Below are positions 7,145-14,664 of a DNA stretch of 17,188 nucleotides, in pieces; position 1 is the stretch's first letter; the number at the start of each line of letters is the position of its first letter. A model generated the notes under the pieces. The model did no database searches. It saw nothing but the letters and a program-made list of their open reading frames with translations, and was not told where the DNA came from. The stretch covers positions 1 to 17,188 of the forward strand of contig CAKUIV010000030.1 of the NCBI GenBank assembly GCA_934661105.1, written 5' to 3'. The DNA comes from an uncultured Ellagibacter sp. Lineage in GTDB: Bacteria; Actinomycetota; Coriobacteriia; Coriobacteriales; Eggerthellaceae. Position numbers and translations under genes: made by a program.

Positions 7145-8323
7145 ATGGCTCCATTCAAACGTCAGATCACGTATTCATCGCGCCCGAACCATCGGGCGCG
7201 TGTTGCGCATTCCATGGGCGATCGTCAGTTCCGCACCTATGACACAAGCGCGCTCAAACCCAAGCGCAGCAAGGGACCCATGGTCGCCTTCGTGGCCGTT
7301 ATCGTCGTGGTCGCGTTGCTGCTCATCCTGGGAATCTCCTCGCTTGTGCGCGGCTGCACGGCGTCGCAGGTTGAGCTTATCCCCGACGGCCAGCAGGCAA
7401 CTGTCGTCATCGAAGACGGTGCCTCGACGAGCTCCATCGCGCAGAGCTTGCAGAACGCAGGCCTCATCTCGTCCACGTCGGACTTCTCGAAAAAAGTGTC
7501 CGATCTGGGGCTTGACGGGTCGCTCCAATCGGGGATCTACACGCTTACCGGCGGCATGTCGCTCGACGACTTGGCTCAGGCGCTCGCAAGCGGGCCGGGC
7601 ATGTCGGGGCTTACCGTCACCATCCCCGAAGGCTTGACGCTTTCGGGGATCGCCGACCGCGTGAGCGACGCCACGAACGGACGCATCTCGTCCGACGATT
7701 TCAAGGCGCAGGCGTCGAACGCGAGCGCCTATGCCGCCGACTTCCCGTTCCTCGCCGATGCAGGGTCGAACTCGCTTGAGGGATTCCTCTTCCCGAAAAC
7801 GTACTCGATCACGGCGAGCGACACGGCTGATTCGCTCATCCGCACGATGCTCTCGCAGTATCAGACCGAGACAGCGTCGCTCGATTACTCCTATCCCCAG
7901 GGTAAGGGCTACAACTCCTATCAAACGCTCATCCTCGCTTCCATCATCGAGAAGGAGGCCAGCGACGATGCCGATATCCGCGCGAAGGTGTCCGCGGTGT
8001 TCTACAACCGTCTGTCGAACACGGGTGCGCCGACGTACGGCATGCTGGGCAGCGATGCTACCACTGCTTACGAAATCGGCGGTGATCCGAGCAATTACGA
8101 TTGGACGACCGACAGTGCTTACAACACGCGTCGGCACGCCGGTTTGCCCCCGACGCCGATTTGCTCCCCGAGCTTGGGAAGCATCCAGGCGGCATGCAGC
8201 CCGGCTTCCGATTTCGGCGATTACTACTTCTTCTCGTTCTGGCAGAACAGCAACGGCGGCATCGACTACATCTTCGACAAGACCTACGACGAGCATCAGG
8301 CAACCATCGCCGCTCATTCGTAG
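7145..8323 (+). CDS. mltG: Endolytic murein transglycosylase MltG (YceG-like)
   Basis: The 392-residue protein has a basic cytoplasmic N-terminus, one membrane helix (about 46-69), a LysM-like segment (about 75-150) and a YceG catalytic domain. The catalytic glutamate lies in ASIIEKEAS (E269 or E271 by position), followed by the family's VSAVFYNRL. The GLPPTPICSPSLGSIQAACSP stretch corresponds to the usual GLPPGPIANPG region. MltG cuts nascent glycan strands outside the membrane and so limits peptidoglycan chain length. The near-terminal YYFFSFWQ and TYDEHQ sequences match the family's end, although the usual glycine-histidine before it is replaced by GGIDYIF. The start at 7145 lies eight bases after ruvX and has only a weak GAAAGG. 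ATG 7214 would give a shorter cytoplasmic tail. The position between ruvX and aroE is the standard actinobacterial order. Confidence 0.93.
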   Translation: MAPFKRQITYSSRPNHRARVAHSMGDRQFRTYDTSALKPKRSKGPMVAFVAVIVVVALLLILGISSLVRGCTASQVELIPDGQQATVVIEDGASTSSIAQSLQNAGLISSTSDFSKKVSDLGLDGSLQSGIYTLTGGMSLDDLAQALASGPGMSGLTVTIPEGLTLSGIADRVSDATNGRISSDDFKAQASNASAYAADFPFLADAGSNSLEGFLFPKTYSITASDTADSLIRTMLSQYQTETASLDYSYPQGKGYNSYQTLILASIIEKEASDDADIRAKVSAVFYNRLSNTGAPTYGMLGSDATTAYEIGGDPSNYDWTTDSAYNTRRHAGLPPTPICSPSLGSIQAACSPASDFGDYYFFSFWQNSNGGIDYIFDKTYDEHQATIAAHS

Positions 8324-8359
8324 CGGGCGCTATCCGCGGCGAAGCGAAACGGAGTGCGC

Positions 8360-8890
8360 ATGGCATACTTCAAGCCCGACCGCTATTTCTCGCGGTTGTC
8401 GAACATCTCTATTGAAAACGATTTGCTGGCCTGCGGATTCACGAACGTGTTGCTCGATATCGACAACACGTTCGTGCCTCGCGACACGCAGGTGATACCG
8501 CGCGATGCCCGCGTGTGGCTTGGGTGCGCACGCGACGCGGGGGTGCGCATCTGCCTTCTATCCAACAACTGGCACCGTGTCGTGTACGACTTCGCGGCCG
8601 AGGTCGGCTTGCCCGTCGTCGCGAAAGCCATGAAGCCTTGCTCGCCCGCCTATTTCATGGCCATGCGCAAGATCGGGGCCCATCGTAAGAACACCGTCGC
8701 CATCGGCGATCAGCTCATGACCGACGTTCTCGGTGCTCATACCGTGGGAATCTCCGCCTATCTGTTGCAGCCGCTTGTCGAGCAGGACCTGCCCCATACG
8801 CTGTTCCTGCGCAAGTTCGAGCGGGTTCTCATGGGCGACGCGGTTCCCGAGAGCCCGGCAACGGCTTGCCATTCCTCTGAAAGGAACTGA
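8360..8890 (+). CDS. yqeG: YqeG family HAD-IIIA phosphatase
   Basis: The 176-residue protein is a small HAD-superfamily phosphatase. Motif I is DIDNTFVPRD (nucleophile Asp in DxDxT), motif II is CLLSNNW, the conserved lysine lies in AKAMKPCSPAYF, and motif IV is GDQLMTDVLGAHTVG. There is no large cap insertion, as expected for subclass IIIA. YqeG proteins are related to yeast Gep4, a phosphatidylglycerophosphate phosphatase, but the bacterial substrate has not been firmly set. In Bacillus subtilis yqeG lies two genes from aroE, so its place directly before aroE here repeats a conserved association. GGAG at 8351-8354 lies five bases before ATG 8360, which I prefer to GTG 8354. If the fragment at 1-132 is indeed PgsA-like, a lipid-phosphate role would fit, but that is speculative. 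Confidence 0.88.
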   Translation: MAYFKPDRYFSRLSNISIENDLLACGFTNVLLDIDNTFVPRDTQVIPRDARVWLGCARDAGVRICLLSNNWHRVVYDFAAEVGLPVVAKAMKPCSPAYFMAMRKIGAHRKNTVAIGDQLMTDVLGAHTVGISAYLLQPLVEQDLPHTLFLRKFERVLMGDAVPESPATACHSSERN

Positions 8891-8894
8891 TTCT

Positions 8895-9851
8895 ATGAAT
8901 GACGCATCAGCTGTCGCTTTGGCAACGACCCCGCAGAAGCTCTATGTCCTCGGGCACCCGGTTGCCCATTCGAAGTCGCCGGTGATGTACAACGCGGTGT
9001 ACGCCCGACTCGGCTTTCCCTGGCACTACGATCTGATGGATTGCGAAACGCCTGCCGAAGCGAACGAATTCCTCGCGAAGCGCGATTTTCTTTCCATCAA
9101 CATCACGACACCTTACAAGCCTGAAGCGCTTGCAGCGGCGACTGCGAAGGCGGCATCCGCGAAGCTTGCGCACGGCGCGAACATTCTCGTTAAGAAAGCG
9201 GATGCGCTCGTTGCGTTCAACACCGACGGCCAGGGCTGCGTCGGGTACCTCGAGCGTGTGGGGTTCGACTTCAAGGACGCGAAAGTGGCGATTTGCGGAA
9301 CCGGCCCGACTGCGCTCGCCATCCTTCATGCTGCCGCTGTTGCCGGCGCTTCCGAGATCCTTCTGCTCAGCCGCGATAAAGAGCATGCGCGCGAAGTGCT
9401 CGAGCGCTACGTCGAGGAGCTCGGCGAGCTCGCGCACGCGACGGTCGACCTTAAGGCTTCGAAAGCCAGCCACAGAAGTTTTCTATCAGCCTACGAGGAG
9501 ACGACGTTTCGATTCGGAAGCTATACGACGTCGACGCAGGCGATCAACGCCGCCGATCTCGTGATCAACGCCACGCCGCTTGGCATGCGCCCGGACGATC
9601 CGGCTCCCTTCGATGTGTCGCTGTTTCGTCGCGGTCAGGCCGCTTTCGATGTGGTGTACGCGCACGGGGAAACGGCGTTTGCGGCGGGAGCCAAGGCGGC
9701 CGGCTGCACGTTCTGCGACGGATGTGGCATGCTCGTCGCCCAAGCGGTTGCGACCGTGCAGGCAGTGTGCGAGGTATCGGAAATCGAGATCGAGTTGCCA
9801 TTTGATGAATTATTCGACATCATGGCTCAAGCGGCTGCGTTCGACGTGTAG
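8895..9851 (+). CDS. aroE: Shikimate dehydrogenase
   Basis: This 318-residue protein should reduce 3-dehydroshikimate to shikimate, normally with NADPH. The substrate side has GHPVAHSKSP (Ser26 and Ser28), NITTPYKPE (catalytic Lys75) and NTDGQG (Asp111). The nucleotide fold starts at CGTGPTA (134-140). The C-terminal part has VINATPLGM and CDGCGMLVAQA. Two features differ from the common form. The dinucleotide loop is CGTGPTA rather than GAGGAA or GAGGTA. The usual YxPxxT loop reads YAHGET. The protein is also about 45 residues longer than E. coli AroE, mostly through an insert around 160-215. All known catalytic residues are kept, so it is probably active, though cofactor choice or a related substrate such as quinate cannot be excluded. 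AAGGAA (8881-8886) sets the start; the upstream in-frame extension overlaps yqeG and is rejected. Confidence 0.9.
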   Translation: MNDASAVALATTPQKLYVLGHPVAHSKSPVMYNAVYARLGFPWHYDLMDCETPAEANEFLAKRDFLSINITTPYKPEALAAATAKAASAKLAHGANILVKKADALVAFNTDGQGCVGYLERVGFDFKDAKVAICGTGPTALAILHAAAVAGASEILLLSRDKEHAREVLERYVEELGELAHATVDLKASKASHRSFLSAYEETTFRFGSYTTSTQAINAADLVINATPLGMRPDDPAPFDVSLFRRGQAAFDVVYAHGETAFAAGAKAAGCTFCDGCGMLVAQAVATVQAVCEVSEIEIELPFDELFDIMAQAAAFDV

Positions 9852-9886
9852 ACTACCCACCTGGGGATTGTGCGTAAGGAGATAAG

Positions 9887-11065
9887 GTGCCACAACATTC
9901 TCGCAAACGAAGCTCCCAGGTTTCGCCGTCGAACAAAGCCAAGGGCGCCCCGGCGCATGCGGCCTCGCAGACGGTTCGCCGTGTCGGGCCCGCACAGCGC
10001 GGTTCCGTTTCGACATTGCAGTATTCCCGAACGAATCCCGACTATCAGGCGAAGAACCGCAAGCGTTCCCGCGGTAAGAAAATCGCCATAGTCGCCATAG
10101 TCGCTGTGCTTGCCGTGTTCGTCGGTGTTGGAACCGCGGCGGCGCTTTGGGTCAACGGCGTGAACGACACGCTCACCAAGGGGCAGAAAAGCGCGACCGA
10201 GCTCGACGAGATCAACGACGCCCTCGTCAAAACCACCAATTTCAGCGAACCTTTCTACATGATGCTCATCGGGTCGGACGCTCGCGCCGACGATGAGTCG
10301 ATGGGCGCACGTTCCGATACGAATATCGTCGTGCGAGTCGATCCGACGACGAATTCGGTGACGCTCATATCGATCCCGCGCGACACGATGATCAACATCG
10401 ACGGGCAGGGATACTGCAAGTTCAACGCTGCGTACGCCTACAGCGGCGCGGCGGGTGCCATCAAGGAAGCGAGCGAGCTTCTCGGGGTTAACATATCCCA
10501 TTACGCCGAGGTCGATTTCGATAGTCTGATCGGGCTCGTCGATGCGGTGGGGGGCGTCGATGTGACGGTAGACACGCGTATCAACGATCCCGACGCCGAC
10601 GGCTCGGTCATCGGCCAGAAGAAGATCATCATCGAGGCAGGCGAGCAGCATATGGACGGCGAGACCGCGCTTGTGTTCGCCCGCAGCCGCGCCTATGTCG
10701 ATGGCGATTTCACGCGCACTGCAAACCAGCGCAAGCTCATCGCGGCGCTCGCCGAGAAGATTCTCGCGCTGCCGGTGACCCAGCTTCCCGGCGTGATCCA
10801 GACGGCCGCCAAGAGCATCACGACCGACATGTCGGTTACCGACTTGTACAGCCTCGCCACGCAGTTCCAGGATGGCGGTGACCTTACGATGTCCTCCTGC
10901 ATGGTGCCGTCGATCACGGGAACATACAAGGGGGCGTCGTATGTGTTCTGCGACGAAGACGCGCTCGCTACGATGATGCAAACGATCGAGGAAGGCGGCG
11001 ACGCGAGTTCGATAACGGGAACGACGAGCAAACTCGCGCAGAAACTTGGCGTGAAAACCTCCTAG
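9887..11065 (+). CDS. LytR-CpsA-Psr (LCP) family cell-wall ligase
   Basis: The 392-residue protein has a long basic N-terminal cytoplasmic part (about 1-65), one membrane helix (about 66-89) and an external LCP domain. Visible family residues are GSDARADD (Asp131, Arg133), ARSDTNIVVRVDP (Arg142, Asp144), SIPRDTMI (Arg165, Asp166), KFNAAYAYSG, and FARSRAYVDGDFTRTANQRKLI. LCP proteins transfer undecaprenyl-linked polymers such as teichoic acid, arabinogalactan or capsule to peptidoglycan at the outer membrane face. There is no LytR_C domain, because the protein ends soon after the catalytic domain. The start is GTG at 9887 with AAGGAG at 9876-9881. It sits 35 bases after aroE and ends at a strong terminator, so it is probably the last gene of the unit. 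The polymer attached cannot be told from sequence. Confidence 0.92.
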   Translation: MPQHSRKRSSQVSPSNKAKGAPAHAASQTVRRVGPAQRGSVSTLQYSRTNPDYQAKNRKRSRGKKIAIVAIVAVLAVFVGVGTAAALWVNGVNDTLTKGQKSATELDEINDALVKTTNFSEPFYMMLIGSDARADDESMGARSDTNIVVRVDPTTNSVTLISIPRDTMINIDGQGYCKFNAAYAYSGAAGAIKEASELLGVNISHYAEVDFDSLIGLVDAVGGVDVTVDTRINDPDADGSVIGQKKIIIEAGEQHMDGETALVFARSRAYVDGDFTRTANQRKLIAALAEKILALPVTQLPGVIQTAAKSITTDMSVTDLYSLATQFQDGGDLTMSSCMVPSITGTYKGASYVFCDEDALATMMQTIEEGGDASSITGTTSKLAQKLGVKTS

Positions 11066-11120
11066 CAAGGGTTGAGCGGGGGTTTGACCTTGCGCTCCTC
11101 TCAACGGAATCATCATGCGC

Positions 11121-11149
11121 AAACGCGCCCTTCGAGGGGCGCGTTTCGT
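11121..11149 (+). terminator. Intrinsic terminator after the LCP gene
   Basis: AAACGCGCCC (11121-11130) pairs perfectly with GGGCGCGTTT (11137-11146) around the loop TTCGAG. The stem ends in a T run and continues CGTTGCTT. It separates the mltG-aroE-LCP gene train from aroC. Confidence 0.85.
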
Positions 11150-11158
11150 TGCTTGCGC

Positions 11159-11164
11159 TACAAT
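11159..11164 (+). promoter_or_regulatory. Candidate -10 of the aroC operon promoter
   Basis: TACAAT lies 13 bases beyond the terminator stem and would give a leader of about 35 bases. The -35 region falls within the terminator hairpin and matches consensus poorly, so this is a weak call. GGAAAG (11191-11196) is the likely ribosome binding site. Confidence 0.35.
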
Positions 11165-11205
11165 ACGTGGGAAACTGTACATACTTGCTCGGAAAGCGAA
11201 TCCAT

Positions 11206-12381
11206 ATGCGCTATACCTTTGCCGGCGAAAGCCACGGGCCGTGCCTGACCGCAATCGTCGAGGACGTCCCCGCAGGGCTCATGATTTCTGAATCGCAGAT
11301 CAACACCGACCTTGCGCGTCGTCAATCAGGCTACGGCCGCGGCGGCAGGCAGTCGATCGAGCGCGACACGGTTGAAGTGACCTCAGGCGTTCGTTTCGGC
11401 AAGACGATCGGCTCCCCCGTGACGCTTACCGTGCGTAATCGCGATTGGCAGAATTGGACCGACCGAATGTCGGTATTCGGTGAGGCTCCTGACGATCTTA
11501 TCCGCGAAGTCACGCCGCGGCCCGGGCATGCCGATTTGGTAGGTGCGCTTAAAACGAACACCGACGACTGCCGCAACATCCTCGAGCGTTCGAGCGCGCG
11601 CTCTACCGCCATTCGCGTTGCAGCGGCCGGCATAGCGCGCGAGTTCTTGGCCGATTTGGGCGTCGAGGTGTTTTCCTACGTGAACCGCATCGGCAACGCG
11701 GAATTCCGCGAGGAGAACCCGTTCGTCGACTGCGTGCGGTATTCCCCGCTCGACATCGAGACGAGCGAGGTCCGCTGCCCGAACGCGCAAGCCACGCGCT
11801 CGATGATCGCGGAGATCGAGCGTGCGAAGGCTGCTCGGGACACGATAGGCGGCACGTTCCGCGTCGTCGCCACGGGGCTTGTTCCCGGCCTTGGCGGTTA
11901 TGCTACGGCGAACGACCGTTTGACGGCGCGCTTGGGCCAGGCGCTCTTCTCGATTCAGGCTATGAAAGGCGTTGAATTCGGCATGGGATTCGACGTTGCG
12001 CGCCACTTCGGCAGCGAAGTGCATGACCCGATCGTGCTCGACCGCGAGCGCGATTGCTTCACGCGCACGTCGAACAACGCCGGCGGCCTGGAGGGCGGCA
12101 TGACCACTGGCCTCCCACTCGTCGCCACCGTCGCGATGAAGCCGATTCCCACGCTCATGAAGCCGCTTGCCACGGTGAACATGGACACGCTGGAAGTCGC
12201 CGACGCTTCGAAGGAACGCAGCGACGTGTGCGCCGTCCCTGCTGCCGCGGTCGTAGCCGAGGGAGAAGTCGCCTTTGTTTTGACAAACGCGTACCAAGAA
12301 ATGTTCGGCGGTTCGTGCATGGCCGACATCAAGGCGAACATCAAGTCGTACAAGGCCCGTTTAAGGACGATGTCCCGATGA
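11206..12381 (+). CDS. aroC: Chorismate synthase
   Basis: This 391-residue enzyme converts EPSP to chorismate, using reduced FMN. Family blocks are easy to see: FAGESHGPCL with His10, RRQSGYGRGGRQSIERD, TIGSPVTLTVRNRDW, RPGHAD with His108, LERSSARSTA, the central GLGGYATANDRLTARLGQA, GVEFGMGF, and the C-terminal NNAGGLEGGMTTG. Length is normal. I start at ATG 11206 (MRYTFAGESHG) with GGAAAG nine bases upstream; an in-frame TTG at 11149 would run through the terminator and promoter and is rejected. It overlaps aroK by four bases (ATGA), indicating coupled translation. Confidence 0.97.
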   Translation: MRYTFAGESHGPCLTAIVEDVPAGLMISESQINTDLARRQSGYGRGGRQSIERDTVEVTSGVRFGKTIGSPVTLTVRNRDWQNWTDRMSVFGEAPDDLIREVTPRPGHADLVGALKTNTDDCRNILERSSARSTAIRVAAAGIAREFLADLGVEVFSYVNRIGNAEFREENPFVDCVRYSPLDIETSEVRCPNAQATRSMIAEIERAKAARDTIGGTFRVVATGLVPGLGGYATANDRLTARLGQALFSIQAMKGVEFGMGFDVARHFGSEVHDPIVLDRERDCFTRTSNNAGGLEGGMTTGLPLVATVAMKPIPTLMKPLATVNMDTLEVADASKERSDVCAVPAAAVVAEGEVAFVLTNAYQEMFGGSCMADIKANIKSYKARLRTMSR

Positions 12382-13010
12382 CGCGAGGCGATGCATCGCG
12401 TGCGGGTAAGGCGGCCGCGAAGCCGCAAGGGCGGCAGCAGAAGGCGGCTGCGCCCCGCAGACAGCAAGATCCGATGCGACTTTTGCGCCCGGTGTTCTTC
12501 GTCGGGTTCATGGGCGCGGGCAAAACGAGTGTCGCGCGCCGTCTTGCGCGGACGTGCGGCATCTCTTCGGTCGACATGGACACCTATCTCGAACGCAGGG
12601 AAGGTCGTCGCGTGAAGGAAATCTTCGCCGATGTGGGGGAAGAGGGCTTCCGCGCCATAGAAACCGATGTGCTTGAGGAATTGTCCCGAAAAGAGGAATG
12701 CCTGCTCGTGTCGTGCGGCGGCGGCGTCGTGACGCGCGAAGAGAACCGCGTCATCCTGCGCGACGCGGGATTCGTGGTTCACCTGAAGGTGACGGTCGAC
12801 GAGGCGGCGGGGCGTATCAGCGATAAATCGACGCGCCCGCTGTTCCAGGACATCGAGGCGGCCCGCGCGCGATGCGCTGAGCGCGCGCCGATGTATGCGA
12901 GCGTGGCCGATGTCGAGATCGACACGGCGGGCAAGAGCGTGCCCCGCATCGCGCGAGAGGTGCAGCGGGTGCTTGAGAAGGAAGGCGTGCTATGCCAGCG
13001 ACGAAAGTGA
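12378..13010 (+). CDS. aroK: Shikimate kinase with basic N-terminal extension
   Basis: The 210-residue protein phosphorylates shikimate with ATP. It has Walker A GFMGAGKTS (43-51), DMDTYLERREG with the shikimate-binding Asp67, EEGFRAIE with Arg92, SCGGGVV (112-118) and the lid sequence STRPLF. The first 32 residues are rich in Arg, Lys, Gln and Ala, absent from the family core, and probably disordered. Met33 at 12474 is a possible alternative start that would give a typical 178-residue kinase. I keep ATG 12378 because it overlaps the aroC stop as ATGA, a strong sign of coupling, while 12474 lacks a clear ribosome binding site. The gene overlaps aroB by 19 bases. Confidence 0.93.
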   Translation: MTRGDASRAGKAAAKPQGRQQKAAAPRRQQDPMRLLRPVFFVGFMGAGKTSVARRLARTCGISSVDMDTYLERREGRRVKEIFADVGEEGFRAIETDVLEELSRKEECLLVSCGGGVVTREENRVILRDAGFVVHLKVTVDEAAGRISDKSTRPLFQDIEAARARCAERAPMYASVADVEIDTAGKSVPRIAREVQRVLEKEGVLCQRRK

Positions 13011-14104
13011 TCGTAAACGTTCCCGGCGAAGAGCCCTACGACGTGCGCATCGGCGCCGACGTGCTCGACGGGCTGGGCGCGTACTTGCGCAAGGTCGACG
13101 CGACGGCGAACGCCCCGCGTGTTCTCGTTCTGTCCGACACGAACGTGGCGCCGTTGTACCTCGACGAGGCGAAGCATTCGTTAACCGAAGCGGGCTATCG
13201 CGTGAGCGACATCGTCGTCCCGGCAGGGGAAAGCACCAAGTCGCTCGAAATCGCAGGCGAGGTATGGGAAGCGATGGCGAGCTTGCGTTTGAGCCGTGAC
13301 TGCGCGGTCGTGGCGCTTGGCGGCGGCGTCGTCGGCGATCTTGCGGGGTTCACGGCTTCCACCTACATGCGCGGCATCACCGTGGTGCAGGCGCCGACGT
13401 CGCTTCTCGCGATGGTCGACTCGTCGGTGGGCGGCAAAACCGGTGTGAACCTCGAGGCGGGGAAGAACCTCGTGGGCACGTTCAAGCAACCGGCATACGT
13501 GTGTGCGTCGACGAAAACCCTGGCAACGCTTCCCGAGCGCGAATGGGCATGTGGCTGCGGTGAGATTGCGAAATCGGCGGTCATCGATTCCGATGAGTTC
13601 TTCTTCTGGCTTTCCGACAACGCGGACGCGCTCGCTTTTCGCGACCATGACGTCACGGCCGAAGCGATCGCGCGATCCGTCGTGTTCAAAGCGAACGTCG
13701 TCGCCGAGGACAAAACCGAGAGCCGGGGTGTGCGCGAGTGCTTGAACTACGGTCATACGCTCGGGCATGCGATCGAATCGCTTGCGGGCTACGGTGTGTA
13801 CTCGCACGGCGCCGCTGTTGCCGAAGGCATGCGCTTCGCGGCGCGTCTGGGCGCGGCGATCGCGGGCACGTCGCTCGACGTGGTGCGCGCTCAGGACGAG
13901 CTGCTCGACAAGCTCGGGTTACCCGCTCTTGGCTGGTCGGCCGATCCCGAGGATATGCTCGCCGTCATGAAGCGCGACAAGAAGGTTCGCGGCGGGGTGG
14001 TGAAGTTCGTGTTGCCGCTCGATATCGGGCGATGGGAGCTTCGCGAGGTCGCCGACGACGTTATCTTGGAGCATCTGCGGGCATGGGCCCGCTCGAAGGA
14101 GTAA
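12992..14104 (+). CDS. aroB: 3-dehydroquinate synthase
   Basis: The 370-residue enzyme converts DAHP to 3-dehydroquinate, using NAD and a divalent metal. It shows the NAD-binding GGGVVGDLAGF (110-120), PTSLLAMVDSSVGGKTGVN, the metal ligands Glu191 (CGEIAKSA), His255 (NYGHTLGHAIE) and His272 (SHGAAVAEGM), and the late KRDKK basic motif. Length and order match the family. GAAGGA-like bases just before 12992 provide the ribosome binding site inside the aroK 3' end. The gene overlaps aroK by 19 bases and abuts aroQ directly, so the three are almost certainly one transcript. Confidence 0.97.
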   Translation: MPATKVIVNVPGEEPYDVRIGADVLDGLGAYLRKVDATANAPRVLVLSDTNVAPLYLDEAKHSLTEAGYRVSDIVVPAGESTKSLEIAGEVWEAMASLRLSRDCAVVALGGGVVGDLAGFTASTYMRGITVVQAPTSLLAMVDSSVGGKTGVNLEAGKNLVGTFKQPAYVCASTKTLATLPEREWACGCGEIAKSAVIDSDEFFFWLSDNADALAFRDHDVTAEAIARSVVFKANVVAEDKTESRGVRECLNYGHTLGHAIESLAGYGVYSHGAAVAEGMRFAARLGAAIAGTSLDVVRAQDELLDKLGLPALGWSADPEDMLAVMKRDKKVRGGVVKFVLPLDIGRWELREVADDVILEHLRAWARSKE

Positions 14105-14107
14105 ATG

Positions 14108-14605
14108 ATGAAGCTTCTGCTGGTCAATGGGCCGAATCTCGACATGCTCGGCGTTCGCGAGCCTGAGGTATACGGGCATGACACGCTTGCCGACCTGGAA
14201 AAGCTCGTGGTCGAATACGGCGCTTCGAAGGGCATCGATGTCGAATGCTTCCAATCGAACCACGAAGGCGTGCTGATCGACAAGATTCACGAGGCGCATA
14301 CCGCCTTTGACGGCATTGTTTACAACCCCGGTGCGCACACGCATTACTCCTATGCGCTGCGCGATGCGGTCGGAGGGATCGACACGCCGTGCGTCGAAGT
14401 GCATATCTCCGACGTCGACTCCCGCGAGGCGTTCCGTCATATTTCGGTTATCGCGCCGGCATGTGTGGCTCAGGTGAAAGGCCGCGGTTTCAAGGGCTAC
14501 TGCGATGCCGTCGACCTTCTGCTCGAAGGGCCGCGCGAGCGGTTGGGCGAAGGGTACGAAAGCGTCTACCCAGCAGGCCAGGTCATTGCCGCGCCGCTGA
14601 AGTAA
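14108..14605 (+). CDS. aroQ: Type II 3-dehydroquinate dehydratase
   Basis: The 165-residue protein dehydrates 3-dehydroquinate to 3-dehydroshikimate by the type II mechanism and is expected to form a dodecamer. Marks are LLVNGPNLDMLGVREPEVYG (Arg17 and catalytic Tyr22), ECFQSNHEG, DGIVYNPGAHTHYSYALRDA (Asn73), and PCVEVHISDVDSREAFRH with catalytic His99. It is about 15-20 residues longer than usual at the C-terminus. Two adjacent ATGs exist, at 14105 and 14108. AAGGAG at 14096-14101 spaces better for the second (six bases), so I use 14108; the first would abut the aroB stop exactly. The usual HxSN is HISD here, a small deviation. Confidence 0.95.
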   Translation: MKLLLVNGPNLDMLGVREPEVYGHDTLADLEKLVVEYGASKGIDVECFQSNHEGVLIDKIHEAHTAFDGIVYNPGAHTHYSYALRDAVGGIDTPCVEVHISDVDSREAFRHISVIAPACVAQVKGRGFKGYCDAVDLLLEGPRERLGEGYESVYPAGQVIAAPLK

Positions 14606-14620
14606 CATGTGCGAATCATG

Positions 14621-14646
14621 GGCGGGCGCTCTTCGGGGCGCCCGCC
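14621..14646 (+). promoter_or_regulatory. GC-rich hairpin directly upstream of the pepQ ribosome binding site
   Basis: GGCGGGCGC (14621-14629) pairs perfectly with GCGCCCGCC (14638-14646) around TCTTCGGG. There is no T run after it; seven bases later the pepQ Shine-Dalgarno AAGGGG (14653-14658) begins. It could be a partial terminator, a processing or stability hairpin, or a translational spacer that separates aro and pepQ output. Confidence 0.6.
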
Positions 14647-14664
14647 TGCATGAAGGGGATACTT

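Noticed and set aside
9827..11254. Minus-strand frame of 475 codons opposite the LCP gene
   Set aside because: Shadow of the LCP coding frame; it also runs through the terminator at 11121-11149.
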